A stretch of DNA of 34,579 nucleotides from assembly GCA_002413265.1 (NCBI GenBank), contig DHWR01000139.1, positions 1,212 through 35,790 of the forward strand. Reading direction: 5' to 3'. Shown in pieces: positions 16,057 to 23,402 of the stretch (its first letter is position 1; each line of letters starts with the position of its first letter). The DNA comes from Chloroflexi bacterium UBA5177. Lineage in GTDB: Bacteria; Chloroflexota; UBA5177. The translations under genes were made by a program, and so were the position numbers. A model generated the notes under the pieces. It searched no databases and was not told where the DNA came from. It saw only the letters and a list, made by a program, of their open reading frames with translations.

Positions 16057-17166
16057 CTATTCGTAAGATGCAGCGTTTTGGCGCTCGTACATGGGAGAAG
16101 TACGCCGGCAGTCGTCGGAATGCGAAAGAACATCAGTCGAGTCAACCCACTGGTCCACTCCACCCACGCGACTCGCTAGCGACAAGAGGTTGTCCTCGAG
16201 ATCCTTGGCGAGAGCAGATGCAAATTCACCTCCACGAATGACCCTGAAGGGTCGACCGAAGAACTGACGTGGCTCGGTCGGCAGCGGACCGGTAAGCTCC
16301 AGCTCGTTGTGCATTTCGGCGGCAATTCTGTACGCGGCCACGAGTCCCTCTTCACGAACGAGCCAGCTGTTCGCATCGAGAGCAGCGGACAGCGCCGGAG
16401 CGACGGTTGATGCGCAGGAGAGCCGCGAGAAGCCGGTGCCGAACCACTTGCTGTACGGAGCGTAGGTGCGCTCCATGAGAAAGAAGAGACGCATGAGATC
16501 GCAGACCAGCCTCGTTGTTATGATGCGTGAGCCGAGTTCATCTCCGACCTCGGCGCATCTTCCCGGAAACGCCTCTTCCTGGCCTATTCGCCCCCACTGT
16601 GCCGCAAGCAAAGCCCTCCAGATGTCTTCGGGGTACCAGTTGAGTTCGGCACGTATGCGCTCAAGTTCTCCAAGCCCGTCGTGAAACACTGATCCATGAG
16701 TGAGCGTTCTCAGCTTCTGCTGGGGCGTTATGAGCCAATCCACTGATGACATGGCTTCTGGCTCGGCCACGCCCATGTAGCCGTTCAGAAAGTTTCCAAG
16801 GGTATCCATCTCTACCCGGTGTGCAATTGGACCGACGTGCGCGGGACGCATGAGCCGAACCCCAATCTCGTCCGCTGGACCAAAGTTGGTGGCGTAGCCG
16901 GCAACTTCAAAGGGGAGCTCCTCGGCCATTACCCGATGCAGGTCCGGAGCCAAAGCGGCGAGGTCTTGCCGCTGCAAGAAGAGCATGACTCTCGGACCCC
17001 AGTGATGGTCTGTCGAGCGTTCAGTGTCGAAGCCGAGCACCTCGGATCCCGAACCGATGAGTGCAGCTGAGTACTTCAAGTCAGGAAAATGCTTGTGGAG
17101 GATTGGCTGGACCGCCTCTTGGTAAAAGCGCCGACCTAGCTCTAGGCCTGGGATGAACTCGGTCAC
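16057..17166 (-). CDS. DUF4037 nucleotidyltransferase-like protein
   Basis: A 369-residue cytoplasmic protein. Near the N-terminus it carries GSGSEVLGFDTERSTDHHWG (38-57), the signature of DUF4037 proteins, which resembles the GS-x10-D-x-D region of nucleotidyltransferases. The rest is helical, with TPQQKLRTLTHGSVFHDGLGEL and a WYPEDIWRALLAAQWGRIGQ segment also typical of the family. No reaction has been established to my knowledge. Its GTG start overlaps the TGA of the preceding lipoprotein gene (GTGA, 17163-17166). That gene in turn overlaps the S9 peptidase gene, so the three are probably one operon. It is convergent with the glycoside hydrolase gene, 33 bases away. Confidence 0.85.
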   Translation of the reverse strand: MTEFIPGLELGRRFYQEAVQPILHKHFPDLKYSAALIGSGSEVLGFDTERSTDHHWGPRVMLFLQRQDLAALAPDLHRVMAEELPFEVAGYATNFGPADEIGVRLMRPAHVGPIAHRVEMDTLGNFLNGYMGVAEPEAMSSVDWLITPQQKLRTLTHGSVFHDGLGELERIRAELNWYPEDIWRALLAAQWGRIGQEEAFPGRCAEVGDELGSRIITTRLVCDLMRLFFLMERTYAPYSKWFGTGFSRLSCASTVAPALSAALDANSWLVREEGLVAAYRIAAEMHNELELTGPLPTEPRQFFGRPFRVIRGGEFASALAKDLEDNLLSLASRVGGVDQWVDSTDVLSHSDDCRRTSPMYERQNAASYE

Positions 17167-17624
17167 CCCACCGCCCCGATCACTTTGATGGTATTCACTC
17201 TCCAGCCGGCCGGCGTTCTGACGAGACCGAACCGGTCCAGCGCGGCGCCGTGGTCGAGCTCTATTCGGACCACGGCTCGTGTCCAGGGGCCGGACTTCGC
17301 GTGAAAGGTATGCGCACGCACGACGGCGAAGCTAGCCGGTGTTCCACTCACGTTGAGCATCTGAGAGACGAATTGGGTGCGATTGCGGCGTCTGAGGCGT
17401 CTCGTCATGAGACTCAACATGATGTGGCGTTTGCCGTCGATGAAGGCACGAAGAAAACGTCGAGCGACGGCCAGGCTAGCCGTGTTAGCTCGTAGCGGAG
17501 GCGCGGCAGTCGCACGTGGGGTGGCTGTGGGGAGCGGAGAACCGGAGCTGCCGCAACCAGCCGCGGCGATCGTAAGAACAAACAGTGCGAAGCACGCCCT
17601 GCGCGAGGCCAATCTGATGGTCAC
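17163..17624 (-). CDS. Small putative lipoprotein
   Basis: A 153-residue protein with a basic N-region, a hydrophobic core (FALFVLTIAAAGC) and a lipobox Cys at about residue 24, followed by a Ser/Gly/Pro/Thr-rich linker. The remaining 110 residues (ARRFLRAFIDGKRHIMLSLM, WTRAVVRIELDHG, LVRTPAGWRVNTI) have the helix-then-sheet pattern of small NTF2-like or DUF4878-like lipoproteins, but the match is loose. Both ends overlap neighbours by four bases (GTGA): the S9 peptidase upstream and DUF4037 downstream. It should be made together with them. Confidence 0.75.
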   Translation of the reverse strand: MTIRLASRRACFALFVLTIAAAGCGSSGSPLPTATPRATAAPPLRANTASLAVARRFLRAFIDGKRHIMLSLMTRRLRRRNRTQFVSQMLNVSGTPASFAVVRAHTFHAKSGPWTRAVVRIELDHGAALDRFGLVRTPAGWRVNTIKVIGAVG

Positions 17625-19549
17625 GTATCAAGGTTCTCGATCGTGATCCGCTCGAAGGTGTCCGAAATTTCGAAGCCGAAGACGCGCGAATAGAAGTATA
17701 GCTCTGCTTCGAGTGCCCTCTTCACGTTCTCGGCTTTGCGAAATCCATGCCCCTCTCCTTCGAACGCGACGTACGCGTAAGGCAAACACTTCGAGTCGAG
17801 GGCTTCGATCATCATCTCGGCCTGATTGGGGGGAACTACCTTGTCGTCGAGTCCTTGAAGCAGGATCAGCGGAACCGAGATTCGGTCGGCGAAGTGCAAA
17901 GGCGATCGCTCGTAGTACAGATCCTTCCTTTCCGGATACGGTCCGACTAGGTGTTCGATGTACCGCGATTCAAACTTGTGCGTGTCAGTCACAAAAATCT
18001 CGAGGTCGCCTATCCCGTAGCTGCTCGCTCCGGCTCGAAAGACATCCCGAAAAGTCAGAGCGCAGAGGGTTGTGTAGCCCCCGGCACTGCCTCCCCGGAT
18101 GATAAGACGTTGCGCGTCGACGAGATTTTGCTCCGCCAGAGTGGTGGCTCCTGACGCGCAATCGTCGACATCGGCGACGCCCCAAAGGCCGTAAAGCGCC
18201 TCCCGGTATGGCCTCCCGAAGCCGACGCTGCCACGATAATTCACGTCCAGGAGCGCGAACCCTCGGGAAGTCCAGAATTGGACCTTGGGGTTGAGCTCAG
18301 GACCCCTCACCGACGTCGGACCTCCATGGCTCATGACGATGAGTGGAGGACGCTCATCGTCCGGTCCCTGAAAGCTCCTATTCGCTGGGGGATAGAACCA
18401 CCCTACGGCCGAGCTGCCACTCGACGCGGCGAAACCGATCTCCTGCGGCGTAGAAACGTCCGCCGGATCGAGCCACGTCTCCGATGCCCGTTTCAGCACT
18501 TCGATATCACCCGTGTGCAGATCCACACGGACAATCGCCGCTTCATCTTGGGGGGACGCTGCCAGCAGCACCGCAAAGGCCCCACCTACCACGATGTTGC
18601 GCAGACCGGTATAGGGAACTTTGAGCGCTTCCAGGTCCTTAATGGGAGGGCGAACGACGGCGAGCTCCTGGACGCTTCGTCGATTAAGAATGCAGGCGAG
18701 GTTATGGTCCGACGAAATTCCGTACCAGGTGGTGCCGAAGTTCCAGAGCGGCCCTCCAATCTCAGCCTCGACTGGGGCGACAGCCACGTTTGTTTCCGCC
18801 GCCCGATAGAGGTTCCACCAACCCGTCCGGTCCGAGCAAAAATAGAGGGACCCGTTCGGCGACCATTCCGGCTGAACGATAGACTCGGCAGGTCCGCCCG
18901 CTACTTGTTCCGCATTGCCAAGTGTTCCGCCTGCCTCGACGTCCGCCACCCAGAGATCGGTTCCGTCCCAGGGCATGTTGGGATGGCACCACGTTAGCCA
19001 GGCGAGGCGAGATCCGTCGGGGCTGAGCCGAGGGGAGGCATAGAAGTCATTTCCGGATGCCAGAATCTCGCCGTCGGACTCACCGTGTAGGGGCACAGAA
19101 ACGATCGTGTTAACGGCTTCTCCGGGAGCGGAATGATCTTCTCGCACACAAACGAAGCGCTCGCGGTCGCGGTCTATCTCGAAATCCGCGTAGCGCTTGT
19201 TCTGGTCAATGGTCAGCCGCTCAGGACGGCTGCCCTCGAGCCGGTAAACGTGGTTATCGGCAAAGTTCGAGAACAGGATCATTCCGCCGGCGACTGCGAA
19301 CGCGCCTCCGCCGTACTCGTGTACGCGAGAACGAGCGTTAAAAGGCGGGGGGAGCACGTCTACCGTGGAACCGTCGGGCGCTACCCGGACGATGACGTTC
19401 CGGCCCTCCTCCGGGGCCCTTTCTTCAATCCAATATGGAATGTCACCATCCAATACGATTTGACCGAATTGAACCGCCCCGGAGGCAACGACATCGGCGC
19501 TGAAGGGAGACTTCCAGGATCCATAGGGAGCGACGCGCTTATCCGGCAC
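17621..19549 (-). CDS. S9 family prolyl-oligopeptidase-type peptidase
   Basis: A 642-residue serine peptidase of the dipeptidyl/acylaminoacyl-peptidase type. The N-terminal 380 residues form a TolB/WD-like beta-propeller (repeats such as SPDGSRLAWLTW, SPNGSLYFCSDRTG). The C-terminal alpha/beta hydrolase domain holds the triad: S488 in RGGSAGGY, D568 in GLDDKVVP and H601 in GEGHGF. There is no signal peptide, so it is probably cytoplasmic and cleaves short peptides. It is the first gene of a three-gene run whose next two genes each overlap by GTGA. A TATAGT on the minus strand at 19584-19589 is a possible -10 box. The codons after the ATG are ordinary. Confidence 0.94.
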   Translation of the reverse strand: MPDKRVAPYGSWKSPFSADVVASGAVQFGQIVLDGDIPYWIEERAPEEGRNVIVRVAPDGSTVDVLPPPFNARSRVHEYGGGAFAVAGGMILFSNFADNHVYRLEGSRPERLTIDQNKRYADFEIDRDRERFVCVREDHSAPGEAVNTIVSVPLHGESDGEILASGNDFYASPRLSPDGSRLAWLTWCHPNMPWDGTDLWVADVEAGGTLGNAEQVAGGPAESIVQPEWSPNGSLYFCSDRTGWWNLYRAAETNVAVAPVEAEIGGPLWNFGTTWYGISSDHNLACILNRRSVQELAVVRPPIKDLEALKVPYTGLRNIVVGGAFAVLLAASPQDEAAIVRVDLHTGDIEVLKRASETWLDPADVSTPQEIGFAASSGSSAVGWFYPPANRSFQGPDDERPPLIVMSHGGPTSVRGPELNPKVQFWTSRGFALLDVNYRGSVGFGRPYREALYGLWGVADVDDCASGATTLAEQNLVDAQRLIIRGGSAGGYTTLCALTFRDVFRAGASSYGIGDLEIFVTDTHKFESRYIEHLVGPYPERKDLYYERSPLHFADRISVPLILLQGLDDKVVPPNQAEMMIEALDSKCLPYAYVAFEGEGHGFRKAENVKRALEAELYFYSRVFGFEISDTFERITIENLDT

Positions 19550-19583
19550 AGCTAGCTCCAGTCAGTTGTTCGAGCAACCTTTC

Positions 19584-19589
19584 ACTATA
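19584..19589 (-). promoter_or_regulatory. Possible -10 box for the S9 peptidase operon
   Basis: Minus-strand TATAGT, 35 bases before the peptidase start. The hexamer at the right distance upstream is only a 3-of-6 match to a -35 box, so this is weak. Confidence 0.25.
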
Positions 19590-19626
19590 GCGATGGCCGC
19601 AAACGGGCGAAAATTTCCAGCGCCCG

Positions 19627-20388
19627 TCATCCGCCCATGTGCAGCACACGGGCGAGAAAACTCAGCAGCTCCACAAAGCCAAGAATTCCGATGACGACGA
19701 GTATCGTGGCCACCATGGGAAGCAGGAATTGGCCGAAGCTTCTCCAGACCGATTCGCCCTCGCCTTGATTCAGAACATGGTCAGTGCTGGGGCTCATCGG
19801 GCCGCGCTCACGCCTCAGGTTTCTGATTCCGGTCGCCGTCGAGAACACGCCAATGCCCGCAGCCAGGACGAGCAGCGCCCGCAATCGGTATACGAGCACT
19901 AATTCGATCAAGAGCAGAGAGAGCAAGGGAGACATGAGAGCGACGGCCGAGGCGAGCCAGAAAGACCATGACATATCCGAGGGGACGCGATTGAGCCGGC
20001 GGTTGCGTGGCTCTGGTGACGTGTCTACTGCTTCCAGCGGGGCTCCAAGGAAATCGGCGAGAACGAGGGCGGTGTTGTGACTGTGACTCCGGGAGCCGTG
20101 CACCAGGGTGAGGGTGCCATCGAAGGCGTGGCCGCGGAGATCGCTGATGGCCGTGTTCAGGTTGGGCCTCGTCAGCTCGGCTCGATAACGTCGCTTGAAA
20201 TCTTCCCATCGTTCCGGTTTGTGAGCCCAGCCGGCTATCGCTTCAGGCGTGGGCGCCACATCCCTCAGCCACGTATGCAGCTCGGCTTGTTCGGTGGCGA
20301 CGTCCCGGGGCCAGTACCTGTCCACGAAAACGCGCAAACCGTCGTCTTGGGCCGCGGGTTCCTGGACTCTCTTGACGCGGATGCCCAT
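19627..20388 (-). CDS. DUF488 domain fused to a C-terminal membrane domain
   Basis: A 253-residue two-part protein. Residues 1-120 are a YeaO/DUF488 domain: IRVKRVQEPA, DDGLRVFVDRYWPRD, TWLRDVAPTPE, WAHKPERWEDFKRRYRAEL, TLVHGSRSHSHNTALVL. After a short polar link come a pair of hydrophobic segments (SWSFWLASAVALMSPLL and LVLVYRLRALLVLAAGIGVF) and a third near the C-terminus (FLLPMVATILVVIGILGF). Typical DUF488 proteins are 110-130 residues and soluble, so the membrane extension is unusual. The function of DUF488 is not settled. The gene is divergent from the DUF5522 gene, with an inverted repeat in the gap. Confidence 0.82.
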   Translation of the reverse strand: MGIRVKRVQEPAAQDDGLRVFVDRYWPRDVATEQAELHTWLRDVAPTPEAIAGWAHKPERWEDFKRRYRAELTRPNLNTAISDLRGHAFDGTLTLVHGSRSHSHNTALVLADFLGAPLEAVDTSPEPRNRRLNRVPSDMSWSFWLASAVALMSPLLSLLLIELVLVYRLRALLVLAAGIGVFSTATGIRNLRRERGPMSPSTDHVLNQGEGESVWRSFGQFLLPMVATILVVIGILGFVELLSFLARVLHMGG

Positions 20389-20459
20389 TGCGTTCTCAGT
20401 CTACGGTGTACTCGCTGGGCTGCCGATTCCCCTGCCGAGGGTGGGAGCGCAAACGGACA

Positions 20460-20487
20460 TGCATCCCACAGATGCCTGTGGCATGCA
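20460..20487. repeat. 28-base inverted repeat, candidate operator
   Basis: Arms TGCATCCCACAG and CTGTGGCATGCA flank a 4-base ATGC centre; 11 of 12 positions pair. It sits between the divergent starts of the DUF488 (20388) and DUF5522 (20506/20512) genes. No T-run follows on either strand, so it is not a terminator; it could bind a dimeric regulator of both genes. Confidence 0.55.
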
Positions 20488-20511
20488 GCGAACTTACAAT
20501 GATGTTTGACT

Positions 20512-20709
20512 GTGGATGACAACGACATATTTGATGAGCAAGGAGCCCTGACGGCTCGGTTTCTAGCGCAACGGGGCTACTGTTGCGCTAATGGATGCCG
20601 GAACTGTCCCTATGTCCCTCGGCACGGTGGGCTTGAAGCGAGTCTTGCAGGCACGACAGAAGACGAACGCAATCGCCGGGTTTCACCTTCACAGCCTCCG
20701 GAACCATAG
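20512..20709 (+). CDS. DUF5522 small cysteine-rich protein
   Basis: A 65-residue protein whose core RGYCCANGCRNCPY is the hallmark of the DUF5522 family, short proteins with a C-C-x3-C-x2-C cluster. Upstream, FDEQGALTARFLAQ fits the family's D-x-G-x-x-x-F-T pattern. The four close cysteines suggest metal or Fe-S binding, but no function is known to me. The tail is polar and variable. The start is GTG at 20512 or TTG at 20506; neither has a clear ribosome binding site. Its 3' end overlaps the convergent PAP2 gene by 21 bases. The gene is short and easily missed, but the motif is specific. Confidence 0.75.
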   Translation: MDDNDIFDEQGALTARFLAQRGYCCANGCRNCPYVPRHGGLEASLAGTTEDERNRRVSPSQPPEP

Positions 20710-21303
20710 ACTCACTCCTCTCGGCTGTTGCTGTCGCCTGCGCTGCCACAGTCGGCAACGTGCCGTGGACGTAGCCACGGGGGAGAGGACGGTGGGACCT
20801 GAAACTGCGCTCGGCAGGTAGCGAGAGTGCCAGTCGAATACAAAGGGAGACAGTGATGCCGCGATGATCGCGCCAAGAGCGACGAACATAGTGCTGCCTA
20901 TCACGTCGATAGGGTGATGGATGCCGGCTCCAACTCTTGCCCAGTCAACTAGGATGGCGAGAGCTGCCACTGGGAGTACCGTGCGCCACACGCGCGCGAA
21001 GATCACGCACGCGACAAGAAAGGCGGCCAAAAGCGCATGATCGGACGGGAATCCATTGTCGGCGACGTGTGGAATCAGCGGACGGAAATGCCCGACCGCA
21101 AAAGGCCGAGGATCGTTGAAAAGCGATCCGCCGAGCTGCGTGAGGATCTCCGCCAGAGTGCCCGTGATACCAGACGCGATAAGCCAACGCCAGGCGTCGT
21201 CTCGCGACCTTGTGTGTAAAGCAAACGCAACCGCGCCTATTGCAGCGACGGCTTCAGCGAAAACGAGGTAGTTGGCGACGAAGATAGTCAGACTAGAGGG
21301 CAT
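20689..21303 (-). CDS. PAP2-family membrane phosphatase (undecaprenyl-diphosphatase-like)
   Basis: A 204-residue membrane protein with the three phosphatase motifs of the PAP2 superfamily: NDPRPF, the GFPSDHA variant of PSGH, and RVGAGIHHPIDVIGS with the catalytic His and Asp. Five or so hydrophobic segments surround them. Short PAP2 proteins of this pattern include BcrC-type undecaprenyl diphosphate phosphatases, which recycle the cell-wall lipid carrier; other lipid phosphates are possible. It starts three bases after the stop of the DedA gene, so the two are probably cotranslated. The last 40 residues are Arg/Gln-rich and lie past the fold, overlapping the convergent DUF5522 gene. Confidence 0.88.
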   Translation of the reverse strand: MPSSLTIFVANYLVFAEAVAAIGAVAFALHTRSRDDAWRWLIASGITGTLAEILTQLGGSLFNDPRPFAVGHFRPLIPHVADNGFPSDHALLAAFLVACVIFARVWRTVLPVAALAILVDWARVGAGIHHPIDVIGSTMFVALGAIIAASLSPFVFDWHSRYLPSAVSGPTVLSPVATSTARCRLWQRRRQQQPRGVSLWFRRL

Positions 21304-21306
21304 TGG

Positions 21307-21900
21307 TCAAGGATTCCCTGTGTCGCCTTGCCCAGTCCGGTTTCCGTCCGGAAGCTCCTGCTGGGGCGGCCGTCGACGCTTCCACAGTACGAATGCAATG
21401 CCGCCAATCAATACCACCAGCGCAACTCCGGCAACTCCGAGCACGCTAATGACTCTGCGGAGCAGCGGTAAATTGTTGCCGAGTGTGTACCCTAGCATCC
21501 CGTAAACAATCGCCCATGTAATGCCCCCGGCTGCGTTGAACAACAGAAACTTCGGCCACCGCATTCGATTAGTCCCAGCCAGGAACGCGGCCCAGGCGCG
21601 CAAGATCGCGACGAAGCGGCCCAGGAAGACCGTCTTGTCTCCATGCTTCTGAAAAAAGCGCTCGGCATAGTCCAAATGATGTTCCTTCAGCCGAACGTAG
21701 CGCCCATACCGCAACAGAAGCGATCGACCGGCATATCGTCCCGCCGTGTAGCCGAGGTTATCGCCGATGATGGCGCCCAAAGCGCCTGCGACGATAACCC
21801 CGGCAATGGATAGGTGACCGCTCCCCGCGTACACCGCTGCAGTGACGAGCATGGTTTCGCCAGGAAAGGGGATGCCGCTCGACTCAATAGCGACGAACAC
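21307..21900 (-). CDS. DedA/VTT-family membrane protein
   Basis: A 197-residue (or longer) polytopic membrane protein. Motifs are IESSGIPFPGE near the N-terminus, GDNLGYTAGRYAG, the FLGRFVAILRAWAAFLAGTNRM segment with its two key arginines, and several helices. DedA proteins act in membrane homeostasis, and some transport undecaprenyl phosphate across the membrane. The first ordinary start is GTG at 21900. The frame stays open upstream to 21999, however, and reads LTHLLDRWGYPLVAVF, which looks like real DedA sequence (about 15-30 residues usually found there). So the true start is probably earlier, at an unusual codon, or a start codon has been lost. It leads directly into the PAP2 gene. Confidence 0.87.
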   Translation of the reverse strand: MFVAIESSGIPFPGETMLVTAAVYAGSGHLSIAGVIVAGALGAIIGDNLGYTAGRYAGRSLLLRYGRYVRLKEHHLDYAERFFQKHGDKTVFLGRFVAILRAWAAFLAGTNRMRWPKFLLFNAAGGITWAIVYGMLGYTLGNNLPLLRRVISVLGVAGVALVVLIGGIAFVLWKRRRPPQQELPDGNRTGQGDTGNP

Positions 21901-22063
21901 GGCGACAAGCGGATATCCCCACCGGTCCAGGAGATGGGTCAGGTTGCTAGTCGAGAAATCAAATAGGGCAAGGACCGGTAAGAAATCGATGAGATCTACC
22001 TACGAGTCCATCGTCCGGACGAAAGCAAGAACATAGCCGTAAGTGCCAAGCAAATGATGCACG
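21901..22063. other. Intergenic region with extended DedA reading frame
   Basis: 163 bases. The part up to about 21999 probably encodes the missing N-terminus of the DedA protein on the minus strand. A perfect 12-base palindrome, TCGTCCGGACGA, lies at 22011-22022 just upstream; palindromes of this size are expected by chance in a window this long. Confidence 0.4.
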
Positions 22064-22618
22064 TTACTTAGGAGGACCCCTGCCCTCCTCGGCCGGGTCG
22101 CCTCGCGGACTGGTTTGCGGAGGATCACTTGCCGGGAACGAGGCATCGCTCATGTAATCGACGGTGTCATCCTCGAAGTTGACCAGCTCGTCTACTGAGC
22201 TGACTGCCTGGACTCCGGTCGTCCCGTCTTCAGGCTCGTTCTCGCGCCGCCTCAGGTTTCTAAGGGACGCAATCCCGACAAAACGGCCTTCGCGATCGAT
22301 GACCGGCACTCTGTCCGCCGCAGCCACTGTCGGGTGAGCTTCGATGGCCTTGACGGCCTCCGCTACATCCTGATCCTCGAAGCAGCAGACGACGTTCTTG
22401 TTCATGGCGTCCTCAACGCGAGACAGCCCTGCAGATATGCCGTCGCGCTGTAAGCGTTTCATGATTTGGTCGCGAGTCAGCATGCCGATTACCCGGCCGC
22501 CGCTCGTCACCGGCAATGGATCGATGCCAAGCGACCGCATCTTCTCGGACGCGTCACGTAGGAGGTCGTCGGCCCGCGCGCTGCCGACCACCGGCCCCAT
22601 GACCTCACGAACTTGCAT
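22064..22618 (-). CDS. CBS-domain pair protein
   Basis: A 184-residue protein of two CBS domains (about 1-60 and 70-125): MQVREVMGP, DPLPVTSGGRVIGMLTRDQIMKRL, VEDAMNKNVVCC, VPVIDREGRFVGIASLRNL. Such pairs usually bind adenine nucleotides and regulate partner proteins. The C-terminal tail is acidic and contains DASFPASDPP, a short motif I recognise from the ends of assorted small bacterial proteins, with no known role. The ATG at 22618 has GGAG seven bases upstream; a TTG at 22648 would add ten unlikely residues. It lies 49 bases after the ABC permease gene and upstream of the DedA gene on the same strand. Confidence 0.88.
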   Translation of the reverse strand: MQVREVMGPVVGSARADDLLRDASEKMRSLGIDPLPVTSGGRVIGMLTRDQIMKRLQRDGISAGLSRVEDAMNKNVVCCFEDQDVAEAVKAIEAHPTVAAADRVPVIDREGRFVGIASLRNLRRRENEPEDGTTGVQAVSSVDELVNFEDDTVDYMSDASFPASDPPQTSPRGDPAEEGRGPPK

Positions 22619-22667
22619 AGACCGCTCCGACTGGCAATTTCTCCTCAATCATCGCGTATAGAGGCCT

Positions 22668-23402
22668 TCATGCGGTTCCGAACAGTCGCTCGAAGCTAAG
22701 TAGTCGAATGGACCAGGTGAGACAGAAAGCCGTCAAGCAGAGGAGAAGCAGCGCGCAGATGCTGAGTGCAATCTCGCTTTTGATACCGCCGAGAATAAGG
22801 CCCTCCAGCGGCACAATCGGGCCGAGAAGCAGGCCACTCACGATGTTGGCCGCGCGAGCTTCGCCGGCGACGAAAGCGATCACAAGAGCGCTCGCAGCCG
22901 AGTAGCAAATGGCACAGAGCATGATTTCGAACAGGCTAACCGTCTGCGTGAACGAGGCGTAGCCGAAGAGGTGGACGATGAGGACGTTGAGCGCAAACAG
23001 CGGAACCGTGACGCTTACGGCGAACAGCAAGACGGCTAGCAATTTTGCGAGTACTACATGAAAAGCGGAGACAGGGAGGGCGACCAAGAGATCGAGGGTT
23101 CGACGCTCACGTTCTCCAAACAGCACGTCACCCATGACGATCGAGGGCGTCACCAACGCCGAGATGCTGACCAAGATGGGGAGCGTGTAGTGGCGGAGCA
23201 AGAAGGTACCTGAGACCGCGTGGCTTGAGGACAGCAAGTAGATCGGCTTCTTCCCGAACCCGAGCTTCAAGGTGACGATGTCGCCCGTGGTTACGAAGAT
23301 CAGCATCAACGCCGGGACGAGGGCGGCTGCCGCGACGGTTTTCCTGGATCGGGTTATCTGTCGCGCTTCTTTGCGGAAGAGCGTGCGAAGCGGATGGCTC
23401 AT
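22668..23402 (-). CDS. ABC-2 type transporter permease
   Basis: A 244-residue membrane subunit with six hydrophobic segments. It opens with LRTLFRKEARQITRSRKT, the cytoplasmic leader typical of ABC-2 permeases, and carries GERERRTLDLLVALPVSA in the first cytoplasmic loop, the conserved coupling motif. Its ATG overlaps the stop of the ATPase gene (ATGA, 23399-23402), so the two should form one exporter. In context it could export the product of the amidoligase genes just upstream (24360-28549); the sequence itself does not show the substrate. Confidence 0.92.
   Translation of the reverse strand: MSHPLRTLFRKEARQITRSRKTVAAAALVPALMLIFVTTGDIVTLKLGFGKKPIYLLSSSHAVSGTFLLRHYTLPILVSISALVTPSIVMGDVLFGERERRTLDLLVALPVSAFHVVLAKLLAVLLFAVSVTVPLFALNVLIVHLFGYASFTQTVSLFEIMLCAICYSAASALVIAFVAGEARAANIVSGLLLGPIVPLEGLILGGIKSEIALSICALLLLCLTAFCLTWSIRLLSFERLFGTA

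Noticed and set aside
18278..18997. 239-codon open frame on the plus strand inside the S9 peptidase gene
   Set aside because: Its translation is Arg/Pro-rich and lacks any motif, while the opposite strand encodes a complete peptidase with a full triad.
22011..22022. Perfect 12-base palindrome TCGTCCGGACGA upstream of the DedA gene
   Set aside because: Several such palindromes are expected by chance in a window of this size, and no second copy was noticed nearby.
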